This document shows, one piece after another, positions 36,540 through 48,900 of a stretch of 64,000 nt of DNA (position 1 is its first letter; each line of letters opens with the position of its first letter). The notes below the pieces were generated by a model. The model saw only the letters and a list, made by a program, of their open reading frames with translations, was not told where the DNA came from and did no database searches. The DNA lies in contig LUCH01000334.1 of assembly GCA_013368495.1 (NCBI GenBank), positions 164,329-228,328 on the forward strand, in the 5' to 3' direction. The position numbers and the translations under genes are program-made. Source of the DNA: Paragonimus heterotremus (lineage: Eukaryota > Platyhelminthes > Trematoda > Plagiorchiida > Troglotrematidae).

Positions 36540-36840
36540 GGATTTAGGTTTGTGTTACATATACAATACATACAGTTGCCGCATTCCAATGGACACTTCA
36601 GTCATTCCTTTCCGAAAATAAGCATTAGACTCAAGTTTCATTCCTTTTTAGAGCTCGTCAGTAGTGTACATCTTTGATACAGGCGGAAGCAGAACTCCGT
36701 CTTTAGGTGACAACAGTGTTGATGATTGCTCCAGTGACTTGACATTGGGCAAAATTGAATTATCATATGTATACGTTATTGAACTTTGTTCACACTCTCG
36801 GTATTATGTCGAGACGAATGATTTCACAACAGTTGTCTAA
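36540..36840 (-). mobile_element. SINE copy 5 (minus strand)
   Basis: Recognised on the plus strand by TAGAGCTCGTCAGTAGTGTA (36,650-36,669), GTGTTGATGATTGCTCCAGT, GACTTGACATTGGGC and GAATTATCATATGT, in the order of copy 4. The body (CATTAGACTCAAGTTTCATT) is well kept. The B box is decayed to roughly GAGTTCTGCTTCC on the minus strand, and the A-box region matches copies 2 and 3 (ATCATCAACAC) more than copy 4. This suggests a subfamily shared by copies 2, 3 and 5. Confidence 0.8.
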
Positions 36841-38271
36841 AAAACTAGTGTCTGAAACATACCAAAGTCCTACAATCTCTTAGTGACAAAGCCTATCCAA
36901 AGCGAAGCCGTCCGTCATCGATTTCCCCAAATACAAAGTCCAAAACTTACGGCTAATTTTTCAGACATCGTGTAAACATCATAACCACGACTCTCTTGAA
37001 CACACGTGTTTCTCATAAGCTCCATTCGGCTTGAATCGCCAGTTTTACTCAAACAACCCGTACAAAACGCACATAAAGTTCAAACTTTTCTAAACGAAAC
37101 GGGACATCAACTGAGCAGTTCATTGTATATATAATACACTAATCGTCGTACTGACGCATTTTCACGGTTCAGAACGACAAGTTACTTCCAGAATTAGTGA
37201 GAATAACATAAATGTGTTCTACTAGTTGTGTGCAAAACACTACCATGTTATTCTACAAACTATGTGAGCACAACAACAAACACAATACTGCTTGTCTTGT
37301 TAATTTTGTAAGGATAGTAGAAAACCTATCAATTTACTTTGATGTTCTTTACTTATTGGCGAAAAATGGATCAGACCAAACGATTCAAATTTCATTGTTT
37401 TTAAAGGGAGCCAGTTAACAATCAGTGTTTAATTCTTATCCACGATAGCCAAGTTAGCTCACTAGCCCGTGTGATTTGTCTGTTCGAGAGCTTTGTTGAT
37501 GAGCAGTAACATCAATTGAACTGGATCCCATTATTTGTGTTTGGAAAGGATTGATTGCAAAATCTATTCGATCTGTGAGGTTGTGATCAAGTGTGAGTGG
37601 TGTTCCAAATCTATCAATGAAATTATCGGACCACACATTAGTGTTCACTGTTGCCACACACACCGCAACTACATTATGAGATCATTCAACAGGTTACAGG
37701 TAAATCTCCCATAGTGAGTCACAAAGCGTCTGCTTGCAGTGTGTAACCAGCTGACCTCATTATCAGCCACCATAGTGGAAATATTTGGATGCCGTTTAAT
37801 TCATTTTGTCCAACTAAGTTCAATTCTAAAACATGACGAATGCAGACTCTAAGTCACTTCTACTTTAAGACTACTAAACGCCGGCTACGAACTAACACTA
37901 TCCGGAAAGTGAATGCAAAATCAAACTGAGTTTGTTCTGATAGATTAATGGAAGCGGGGTGACTGAGCGGTCATTATAGTGCAGGCAGCAGAGACAGTTA
38001 AACGCAGTTATCTGTACTCCTGCTGTGGCCAGACGTAGTACGTTAGGTGAATTCGAAAAAACTGAGGTTATAACTTTTACGTAAATGAATGTCAACTTGT
38101 TAGTGATCGATAAACAAAGTCACAGGTCAAACTGTGCTGATCGTATTCTTCTACGGAGTCAATCTCCGCTGGTGGATGGTGGCAAATGAAACCCACACCA
38201 TCAACTTCCTTATGGCGAGGGAGCTGTTGAGTTTATCGATTGGCGTCTAATATATCAAAGAATTTTCCGCA
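36841..38271. other. Unassigned sequence
   Basis: Nothing recognised; short chance frames only. Confidence 0.5.
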
Positions 38272-38349
38272 ATTATTAACAAACTAAAACTAGGCAATAC
38301 CACAGAAACCATTCAAAGAAAGTTTCAGTATTGCCTATGGTTTGATAAT
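38272..38349. repeat. Long imperfect hairpin
   Basis: An inverted repeat of 78 nt with five paired blocks. ATTAT (38,272-38,276) pairs with ATAAT (38,345-38,349), CAAAC (38,280-38,284) with GTTTG (38,340-38,344), TAGGCAATAC (38,291-38,300) with GTATTGCCTA (38,328-38,337), and GAAAC (38,305-38,309) with GTTTC (38,322-38,326), around a 12-nt loop. Bulges lie mostly on the 5' arm. About 25 pairs give a size like a microRNA precursor, but it could be a small foldback element. No known microRNA seed was recognised. Confidence 0.75.
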
Positions 38350-41174
38350 CGACTGGTAGTAAAGACAAACTCTCAAAACCCAAAATACCGCAACGTAATT
38401 TAGGAAAGAACACCTTAACGGAAGTTGATAGTGCTTGGGGATGGGTAGGATTTAAGTTCGGACGATCTTATCGATATATAAAGCTACTGGCATCATCTAA
38501 ACGGGAAGATGACGTGTTTTGGTGAGAAACAATAAAAAGCAATCATTGTTTACGGCAAATTCACAGCTAGGAGTCTGAGTGAACTGCCAAGGCCGAAAGG
38601 TGAACTAAAGTTCGATTCCTGTCTCGTCACGCTGGAGAAGTTTACTCTTATCAACTGTGTTACCTATGCCGTTTTTCAGCAAGACGCTGTCCTCATAAGT
38701 GTGTACACAGTTACAAAGTGCTATTTCTACTGCTGTACAAGTCAATTGGCAGCTCCAGTTTAAACTCGGTAGATGATTTCTGAGACATGCCTCTCCAACA
38801 AATATATAAATTATGACAGGATATATGCATCTGCAGATGTTGAAGGCTGTTATATGGCAGGAACGTTGTAGACTGAATCTAACTGTGTTTGGTTCCATCG
38901 TAATGGCATGTTGGAATTCTGAGTAAAAACAGTCAAGGGAAAAACTATTCTGTGATCAGTGCTACCGAACGAAAAAGTTCTTAAGTTGATCAATAATTTT
39001 ATGGTGACTGCTTTTTTTGCTTTCTTTTGACAATTTTTCAGGAATGCAAACATTTCTGTCCTATTTATGGTATTTTGATTCACAATAAACACAAATGATT
39101 TGATAATTACTGGGTATGATGGGTTTAAAACTGTGCAGGCATTGATTACAGAGCCGAATGGTAGTGTGGGTATGGCACACGGAAAGGAATTTATGGTCAG
39201 AACAGTTGTGATAAATGATCACGCACAAAACGTTTAGACTTCTGTAAATAATGGAAATCAGGCAGATCCTTGAAGTAGCCGGTTTTATATACTAATATTC
39301 ATTATACGGTTGTTCGTTCACAAATACCAACTGAAGTAATGTGAACAACAACGTAGCAAACGAAACCTGTTTTCCGTGGTTGATCGTCAGACTAAGTAAA
39401 ACACAATAAATATGTAACAAGCAGTCAGGGTGGGTAAGAAAATCTGTCAATAGAGATTATGGACTGCTTGTTTGCCAGAAGTCGCGCAATCACTGTTTCA
39501 CATTGTGAACTTGATTGATTGTAGGTCATAAGAGATTTTGTGTACATTTGAACTTCTTCTGAGTACAGAAGTCAGGGTTCGGCAATCGGACGTATCACCA
39601 GATGGACTGCCAATGATGTGGATACAAGTCAGTCGTGCAAAAAAGTGTTTGTGTTCCTAGTTTTGTGTCCTCACATACTTTATAGTGGATGTGTATCAAT
39701 AAGCAACTTTTTAGGTCAGACGTCTTTCGCGGTTGCGATATTACTCACTTTACTTTCAGTAGTGTTAATATCTACCACAGCAGAACTAGCCAGTACCTGT
39801 ATCAGCGAATAGACAAGCACCTTCCACAATGATCAGTACACTCGGCTGCTTGCGTGCGCAATCAAATGAACAACCGATTCACAACCTCAGAGTAGTTGAC
39901 TGCAAAAAAAATCTAACAAAAGGTCATCATACCAACCTCGTTAACTTCTTAGGTCTGAGGGTATGTAGGGTACACCCAAACGCTGTATTCAAGATATGTA
40001 ATCTTGTTGATCAGACGACCATGTTCAGTGTTGTGAGCAGAGCAGCTTTAACTCTTTCCATCAGTTCACTTTGATCGTGACACGTAGACCTCCTTCGGTG
40101 CTATTGGTATGTACGTAAGCAGATTTCTTTTTAGCAAGCAATGGACAGAACAACATCCAGAAGCTAGCACAAAGCCAAGTTGCTCGTTCACCATTTGAAA
40201 CTATGAATACTGACACTGGGGTTTGTGCGCACCATATAAAGTCAAGCCAAGTCAAAAATATGTCTTATGCATCGAGAGGGGTGAATTTTCATGTGAATAT
40301 ATTCTCACTTTTTCGCAAATGTAGGAAAATTGTCTATGTGTGCCTCAGCCACTAAACAATAAGCATAACCAAGAAGTTTGAGGTGAGATTAGGCAATGTG
40401 ATCACAAAGGGTATCAGTTATGAAAGGCTCTGTTGATTTAGTTTTGATGCAATTCAATAATGTGAAGGTTAGGATTAAATGGAAGTCGAGCTAAATAAGG
40501 AACAATGAGAGAATATTCAGATCGAACCTGTGTAAATAAATTTGTACACCGTGATCTAGTAAAATCTATGGGAAAGCATTCACGTAATTCTGAAATAGAA
40601 GGTACGTTTTTACGGACAGTCTTCTTCTGCAAAGTGTTCGCACATTATGAATTGATAACAGATAATACACTGAATGAACTGTTAGCAGGGAATGTCACTA
40701 CAAAAGGTTTGATAACTCAAGGATTGAGCAAAAGGTACAAACTCCTTTAACAATAAACCAGAGAAAAGAACTGTTGAAATATACGTCCACTGGGAGACCA
40801 CACAGGTTTTGATAAACTGATTGACCGAAAAGATGTGGAATGAAGGAAGAATTGAAGAATCGGATTTAAAACTTGAGCCTTCGAACTATGGTCTAAACAT
40901 CAATAACATGCAGTGATTATGTAACTGTGTTATTCAAAGTCTACTCAGATAAATAAAAGAAGACAGTCGAGATAAGCGCTCAGTGTTAACTGGACGATAA
41001 AATCGAATTTGTGCGGTACAATACAGTTGGCGTTTCTGCGACTGACCAGATTGCTTCACGAACTTTACTTCATGCTTTTGTAATCTTTTATTTTGGCCAA
41101 AATAATACAATTTTCAACTGATCTAAACTAAACTTTTTCCCTTAACTACCAGCCGTAACATATCAGTAATTCTA
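38350..41174. other. Unassigned sequence
   Basis: No gene or repeat recognised. A B-box-like AGTTCGATTCC near 38,612-38,622 lacks a clear A box. Some short frames (for example 39,618-39,812, hydrophobic) have no motif. Confidence 0.45.
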
Positions 41175-41420
41175 ACTTATTACCACCCACACTCGATCGC
41201 TGTCTTCTCATTCACATGAGTCCCTTCCACGTCTATCCCACTTTGAAAGTAAGCACTAGAGGTTCGAGTTTCACTTTTATTACAGATAATCAGTAATACA
41301 AATCCTTCTCCATCTTGAATTCACACTCCGGTCTTCATAGTTTTAAGACAAGAATGTTAACCATAACGCAATTTACCTCATACTGAGTATGACAGAATAG
41401 TTATCGTGCCTGTGTTCAGC
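41175..41420 (-). mobile_element. SINE copy 6 (degenerate, minus strand)
   Basis: Body matched by CACCCACACTCGATCGC (about 41,183), AAGCACTAGAGGTTCGAGTT and TTTCACTTTTATTACAG; head matched by GTTAACCATAACGCAATTTA and CCTCATACTGAGTATGAC, with CAGAATAGTTATC beyond. Both promoter boxes have decayed. Its 5' end points toward copy 7, about 170-180 bp away. Confidence 0.65.
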
Positions 41421-41589
41421 TGACTCAATAAAGCCTGTAACTGCAAACTAACTGAGGGCTCCTGATCACGTTTCGTCTTCTCTTAAAATGGTCAAATAAG
41501 TTGAACACGATTCACGCGATACTCAGTGTTCATGGGATTCAAAAGAAATTTACGAATTACGGAAAGTTCAGAAAGCTTACGCACATCTG
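41421..41589. other. Spacer between SINE copies 6 and 7
   Basis: May hold decayed 5' ends of both copies; no other feature seen. Confidence 0.4.
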
Positions 41590-41865
41590 AATGTATGTTG
41601 GGCAGTTAATTTGTTGAGAGCGATTACCCGATCATGTTTGATGTGAGATCACTGGCGTTGTGATTAACAAGCTTGTCTCACGAACATGGGGGCTGGAATT
41701 CAAATTTCAATACGGGGATGTGGATACGCACTAGTGATTAGCTCTAATGGGAGTGAAAATCGTGTTTAGTGCCTAGTTTCCAAATACGGAATCCGAAGGC
41801 CCTACATGACTGCGAAGGTTGCAATTAAATGTGGGTGTTGATCAGCTTAGAATAATCCGAATTTC
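41590..41865 (+). mobile_element. SINE copy 7 (plus strand)
   Basis: Plus-strand copy. GTTGGGCAG and CCCGATCATGTTTGATGTGA lead into the decayed A box (TGGCGTTGTGA, 41,653-41,663). Then come CTCACGAACATGGGGGCTGG and the B-box region GGAATTCAAATTTC, GCACTAGTGATTAGCTCTAA, and the body GACTGCGAAGGTTGCAATTA with TGTGGGTGTTGATC. It lies head to head with copy 6. Confidence 0.78.
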
Positions 41866-44800
41866 CGTGCTCCAACTAGTAACATGAATAGATCACCGTA
41901 ACTGATACACAGGAAGTTTGATGTTTAGTCACACCTGGGCACCTCGTGATGTACACTACCCATGGTGAAGTTCACAGAGTGTGAGACAGAACAGGTCATC
42001 ATCGTCTTTCATATCATTGTTGTCATTGTTATTGACGGTTATCCATCACCGGTTGATGTCGATGTCTAACTATCATGGGACAGTGATAAAAAAGCTAGTC
42101 CTGGACCAAAATAAAAGAAGAGTTTACGGATGGTACTTAATTTCTAACAATCTGTCCAAACCCAAACTTAAACATTCAGTATCAAAATGTCCACTACCTA
42201 GAAACCAAATCTACAAGTTGCAAGTTAAAACAAAGCGGAATCTGCAGGACTTCTTCCCAGGTTTCCTTGCCTTGTTCAATTAATCGCACTTAACTTCCAC
42301 ACACAGTGACACCATTCACTTCACTGAGCCCTATCAGCTACAATCCTTTCTATTACTGCCTCTACCCCCATACTCTGTTAACCACGGGGACCTAAGCTCT
42401 GGAATCAAGAGCAACTTAGAGTAGCCAACCAGTTGACAGCCATTTAAATTACCCCCATTTCAAGCCAAAATCGTCTACCTCACACTATACACCAGTCGTC
42501 TAGGACTTCGACAAAATTAGGTTGTTGCATCAGACGATTTATCAGTATCTTAAATAAGTAAACCAATTGACGAAGTCTTCTCATCCTCAAAGATTGAGGA
42601 TTGAGGACATACCTGAAACCTGCTGTTAAGTATTAGCTTAGTAACCTTACCACTGCTTAGTCGCTAGGGCCATCCAATAAATACTTTTGCCCGAAAACAG
42701 ATTATCACACACTCGTAGGTGGGTTAACTCCTCTACTCCAAGTGATCACTTCTCATGGTTGTAGAATGACATGTTACTTACCATGACTTATATATACGCA
42801 ACCATTCGATTTCAGAGAGTTGCCTTTCTGTTAGAGATGACTTGGGTACGCGAGAATGAAACTAGCCTTAATGAGACTGGTTTCCAGTCAACTTCCTAAA
42901 CTTCCGCTGCTGTAGATGTAACTTCCGAAATGCGTACACAGTTCAACGACATCTACAACTTCATTACACATCATAAGACATATGTGACCACTATGGTCTT
43001 TCTGAAGCCCCTTGAACGATGAGGCTGCGAGGTCCACCCTGCAGTATATGTTAGAATGCGAAGCAGTGCCCGTTATTATGTGTTACACTGAAATGGTCAA
43101 ACAGCAACACGTTTTACTCAAATTACTCTTGGTTACTCAGCATTCACTCCAGTGGAAGACTTATGCCGCCATTGTAATAGTGACGCAGACAGTTCTTCGT
43201 TATTTCGCCTACAGTAAGATTGAATAAAGCAAAGCAGGCTACGTGAACCACTTTCAACCTCCTTAACAGTAATCAGCATACCATCACAAATAAGAACAAC
43301 CCAAACTCTATCAATGTCGCTGTAGACACAGTCGCACAGCTTTTTGCAAATCCACACAATAAGACAGGCCATAGTAAGTTGACGGACTCAGTAGCGAACA
43401 CTAATGACCAATTGATCTGCGTGTACTCTGCCCCGCGTCCAATTATTTCATATTGCTTCGTTTTCCAATTTGAATACAATACTTTTTTATATTACATTTA
43501 ACCTCGAACCACACTTGGATGTTATTAGTATCATCTATATATTTCATGCAGTAAAGAGCAGGTGATACCAGACTAAATCACATACATCAAACTATTAGTT
43601 CGTATGTGCGACCCATAAGGACGAACGAGTTCACTGTTCGACATATCTTTCTTTGTTTCAAAGTGGTATTGTGGCTAAGCTCAGATCATTAGTTGGTTTT
43701 TCGCGACGGATCACATGGCTCAGCAATGAATGTGCTTTAGTACCCAAATCTTATCAAGTTATACGATGGCACTGGTGAAACAAAATGAAATGACACGCTC
43801 TGTCTCTGACAGTGACCCATAGTAGCGTAGTACCGGGATAGCACCCAAGAGATTAGATGGCTGGTTGTGAACATCCGTTGAAATCTCTAGTATCAAAGAT
43901 CATCAAAAGTTTCTACAGGTTATCATACTGAGTAATGCCAGAACGGATTTCTGGAATTTGTTTGTACTGGATAAATGAGGAAGTTTACGTTGGGTATCAA
44001 CGTCGACCGCCGACCAATGACAAGAATTATGGGCACGCTTATTTGGCGCAGTGCTTCGTGATTCCCACAATATTAAAAGTGTATTTGGACGGACGACTTC
44101 GCCGTTTGATGGCGTAAAAACATGTCATAAATGGTAAGCGCTCTAGTATAAAGGTTAACTATTTTTTGTATGGATTGCTATAATATCAGATAGAAAACTG
44201 GGCTGATTCCCCTCTTTGCTCTATTCAATGATCGACGTTTGTTGGAGTTTAAAACAGTAACTTTTAGCGATAACACTTATAACATATGATATGCATTTCA
44301 GAATGGTACACTTAGTTCTCTGATGTAGCCTAATGCAATCCGTACGTTGGGGCATTTATGACCTCTTCTTCCGTATCACTCTCTTGGAATTCAATCATCT
44401 GATTAGCATCACTCATTCAAAGACAGTCGGCCAGAGTATTAGGGCGACCACGGATTTGACTTCAAAGAGGTTATGGATCAACGTGTATACCTGCCTGTTC
44501 CCTAAAAAAACTGTTTTAGGCACTGTAACTTCGGTGTTCATCAGTAGATCACTACTACACTAACCCCTTGCAAGAATGTGACTATCACTATGTGACTTCC
44601 GTCAAGTTCGTGTTCAGCCGTAATCGATTATTCAGACTCTAGTGGCTGTTAATATTGGTCAGCTGAAATATTCCGCGATTCGGCCACTGGTTAGCTTTGA
44701 TGAAACACATATGACGAATTTAACTTGAGGCATAAATATCAAGCTTCGTTTGTTCTTCAAACATCGTTACTTCACCTTCAGTGGAATTGAATCCTAGAAG

Positions 44801-45004
44801 AACAGAAAACACTTATTTCATCAAGAGCCTGCGTGAAGTAATTACGCCCGCATGAACGAATTTCATCCTCATACAGCGGGCGATGGTGATCACAATTAAC
44901 GATGGACCTATTTGCTATGGTTTAGGGAACAAACGTTCGCGTCCATTTTGGTAACTTAATTTGCAATTGCTTGGCGGAGAATTCATTTTTGAAGCAAACT
45001 TGTT
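41866..45004. other. Unassigned sequence
   Basis: About 3.1 kb with no recognised gene, RNA or repeat. A 100-codon plus-strand frame at 41,981-42,283 is lysine-rich toward its end and matches no family. Confidence 0.5.
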
Positions 45005-45220
45005 TTGATGTATTGTTTACCAAATAAAAATGTTCCTACTGGTGATGGTCATACAAGTTCTGTTGTGGATATAAAGTTTGCATCGACCAGCAACGATCAC
45101 AAAACAGGTGTGCTGCGATATCCATGCTGTCCGATAGCACAAGATTCCTTCCATGTTCAAATGATTCACCACAGTTTGCTCACGGTTAGCTACTCTGACT
45201 GCGTATCTAGCATCGGATGA
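45005..45220 (+). CDS. Possible exon, weak WD40-like start
   Basis: A plus-strand frame to a TGA at 45,218-45,220. It includes GDGHTSSVVDIKFAS, whose GH...V.DIKF spacing resembles the start of a WD40 repeat, but no terminal WD or further repeats are present. A donor-like AAACAG|GTGTGC occurs in the middle (near 45,109). Codon pattern looks coding-like by eye only. It could pair with the exon-like segment at 45,361-45,473, but reading phase was not established. Confidence 0.18.
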   Translation: MMYCLPNKNVPTGDGHTSSVVDIKFASTSNDHKTGVLRYPCCPIAQDSFHVQMIHHSLLTVSYSDCVSSIG

Positions 45221-45360
45221 CTGTCGGTCAAATGCTGTGCGGTTGTGTGTATTGGAAATCTGCCTTAAGTGCAGTCGTGACGATTAACGGTCGTATGTAC
45301 ACTATAATTCCTGCATGCGTACGTCCGGCACATCTGACAGGTTTTCATCTTGGACTTCAG

Positions 45361-45473
45361 CTTTTAACAATAAACAACCAATAGTTAATTCATCTGATCG
45401 CACAAAAGACATTTTATCGCTCGTCAATCAGTATGTCATACTTCACCCACATTTCCGGAGGTTAGATAACCTT
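45361..45473 (+). CDS. Possible internal exon with strong donor
   Basis: After TTGGACTTCAG (acceptor-like, ending near 45,360) a frame reads AFNNKQPIVNSSDRTKDILS, then LVNQYVILHPHFRRLDN, and meets CTTG|GTAAGT, a good match to the eukaryotic 5' splice site. The frame then continues to a TAA at 45,507-45,509. The peptide matches no family I know. Donor plus open frame is suggestive, but the polypyrimidine tract is weak. Confidence 0.22.
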
Positions 45474-45664
45474 GGTAAGTCAATGAACTGCATTCGTGTT
45501 TTACAGTAATTTCCAACGAAAGTCTTATAACAGTTAAGTAAAAGCCATAAAATATTGCCAGTTAAACTTGCTTCTAAATACATGAAATAGAGTGTCAGTA
45601 TTGTTCACTGTTTGCATCATTTAAAGACGTTTAAACGAAGTATCCGTCCTATTGTTGACAGCAA

Positions 45665-45970
45665 AGAGAGCGGATGGTGCAAGGGTTATTTATTCAGGAA
45701 ACCGACACATGTGTTATGCATTTAAACATGACAAGAAACAAAAAATCTCATCTGCTCACGATGCTGGGCTCAGATCGCCACGGTTGCCACAGATACCAGT
45801 GCTCAGTTTGTTTGTGTACCAAGAACCATTTCATGCGATGCCACACTCCGATGTTTCTTCTCGTATTTTTCCTGTGACTACTTCAATGTCAAAATCTATG
45901 CTTAGTTGCCCACTACTGAAAAGCAGTGGTGTGAGTAGTAGGGCACGATCGCTCCTCCTCACAACATTGT
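45665..45970 (+). repeat. Dispersed repeat R2, copy 2
   Basis: Second copy of the repeat at 23,850-24,145, same orientation. CCAAGAACCATTTCATGCGA occurs in both, and the next 120 bp (45,846-45,966) differs at about ten positions by eye. One frame stays open through the block in both copies (VSS, IFPVTTSMSKSM, PLLKSSGVSS). Upstream similarity is patchier. No terminal repeats or target duplications were found, so the element class is unknown. Confidence 0.7.
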
Positions 45971-48900
45971 GAGTTTGACTATTTATTCAGAGTAACTGCA
46001 ACTTTCCAAAAGACGTTAACTAATCGCGTTTGACGTAAAGTGATCATCAAATGCAAATGCTTGGTGTTGCACTGGTTGACAATAGATGAGATTTTGTAAG
46101 AGCGTCATTTCACAGGATCACATGCAACTACATAATATGTCCGTTGGACAGAGAAAAGATGATTAGCAAGAACACAATTAAGTGGTAGATGTCAAAAGAA
46201 GAAAAAAGATGTGCACAATAACAAGAGAGCTTAAAGGTTGACAAGCGACATTGTATATTAGGAAGATATTTGTTTGCAGTTAGCCTTCACATCGGGTCAA
46301 CTAACGGACAGTCTGAAACAGTTGGGTATGCTTCCGAGCAGTAGTGACTCATTTCTCATCTGGTTTTGCAAGCACCCGATCGACCAGTCTGACAGTCGAG
46401 TGCTTACCAGTTCATTTACAGTAACACAAACGTCTACAAAGGTAGAACATTTGACCGTCTGCGTCAGTGCGTGGGTGAAAATCTTCTCGAGTGGTTAGAT
46501 TCGGTGATGTCAAATAAAGAACTTTTGATTCGATCCAGTACAAATACCAAGACTTCGTTGACAGTTAAGTCCATCCTAGTAACGGATAAATGAATAACAT
46601 TATCGACAGAAAAATATACAGGATCTTGTGTTCATGTAACAGACACACGTTTTAATCAGTTGCTAAAACGAACTAATTCACATGAACTTTTAAGCCACAA
46701 AAATCGTTGACTGATTTCAATCATCTGTTAAGCCTGTACAGACAATGCAACCACCCGAATTTAACCAGCCAAAAAATATGCGTGACTGCTAAAGCAGTGG
46801 TCAAACATGGTGGTGTTCAACCTATCACTGACAAAACCGACCAATACGTAACACTAAGCAGATGTAACTTCCGGGTGTTTTTCTGTACCTGTTGCAAAGT
46901 AAACAAACATTGTCAGATAGTGTGCCCATTTCTGCTTGTAAGTTAGAATTAGCAGCACATCAGTGAATAGCGCAAACGTTATTCAAGCTTCTCAATTTTA
47001 TCCACCACTTGAGAGCCTGATAATCGAGATATATAAGTGCTTCATTCCGCGTAACAAACAGGGAATTTATGAGAAGTATTCTGCTGTTGTCAGTAGACGT
47101 TAAAGGTACTATGTTCCCAGTTGCACTTATGTCAATCAAAATGACAAACCTCTATTTATTTGTACTTTTGTGCTGATCATCGTTTACCAGTTACTGGTGC
47201 ACCATAGTGCCTTGAAAGTGGTCATTGACAGAATATCTTTTCTCTCTCAACATCCAGGTGGTTGAAAAATGTTCAAGTTCATACTGTTTATCGCGTAGTT
47301 CCCCGTATGCCAACAATGTTTACATAGACATTCATGATTTCCGTGGCGCCGCTTTTGTAGTGCCATGAACTGATCGGCGTTGTAAAGATCGGTACATGAG
47401 TATCGAACAATGCATTGCCGATTTGCATCAGTTGTTTCAAGATAAAACTACTGTGTATCGTTTTCTCACCAGATAATAGTGCTGCAGTATTCTCGTAGTA
47501 AGCTGGACTAATATGTGAAGATGCTGATCGCTGTTATTGTGAGTAGATCAACAGCCTTATGAGTCACATTCAATGATCAATTTGACGACTGACTGTTTTT
47601 ATTCCAAAATCACCAGTGCGTAAATCTAAGTTTATGGCCTCTTCTATCTTGTGTAGCTTTTAGTAACTCATGTTCTTCTTGCACGCCCAGGTTCTCACGA
47701 GGCAATCGCGCAGAAAGTTGTCTTATTGACTTCATTTTAGATAAGAGCAAAACCGGGTAAGGAAGAGAATATCCACTGCTGACGAGCATTAGCATGAGGA
47801 AGACACCGGTCTATAGCTAACTTTCAAAATAGGTTGACTGAAATGTCTAACGGAATCTGGCTCGCTGTCTGGGTAGCCCAATACAAAATACCTATACCTT
47901 CGAGAACTTAGAACATATACTATACCTCTTCATAGACAACGTTCTCAGAAACAGTTGTCCGGATGATTTCATAACGTGATACAATAAATAACTCTCCGGC
48001 AACAATCGAGAAAAATGTTAACCCTGTGGCTCTCATTCCGACATATGCCAACAACTGAATTAGTTAATCTCCATTACGATTCTATTTTGACAGTCGTCAC
48101 CAGCAGCTACAGAGAGAAGCCGACTCACCACTAAGAATGTGTTGAACTTAAATATGAAAAAATTAACGACCAGCCATAGTTCGTGATGTTGCATAATTAG
48201 CAACACAGAACATACGTTGAGGTGCTCTTATAAACGGAACAAGCAACATTATTCATAATGAAATTACAAACCAATTAGCAGTTTGACGCCGTCATATCCC
48301 GCGCATTCTATTGGCCAAGTTCATACTATGATGGATTGTATTATTGCTTCGAAGATCACATTTAATCAGTTCACACCAATCCACTAGCATATAATAGCTA
48401 CAGTCGAAAGCATCACCATTCGATCATACAATCCATGTTTGTATTACTAAAACTAATTCGTGGAAAGCTGGCAACTTTCATTACTCTGTTCAGATCACTC
48501 TTGTCACACACAGGGTCACGTCAATGAGGCAAACTCCATACGTGAAACTAGGCCCTCTCTTTAGTGAACGAAACTCGAGCGGTCACAAGTTTTTTACTTT
48601 GACGCTTCTGACCGCTTAATTCTATTTTTTTTCAGTGTCTCTCATAACAGCACTTTAATAATCCTTAAGGAAGTATTGATTTGATGAAGAACTGGGTCAC
48701 ATCTTGCTGCCATCAAACGTCGTCGTTTGCAGTGTTAGAAAGTTGTCGGACTATAGTCATAAAGAACGGTTCGTCTCACTCTGTTCTACAGTTGAACAAC
48801 CTTTTTCTATCCAGAAGGAGGATACGTACAGAAATGCAGTGTTTGGTCAACGCTGTGTTCCATAATTCGACCTTATCCAGCTGGATGTTCGTGCTGCCAC

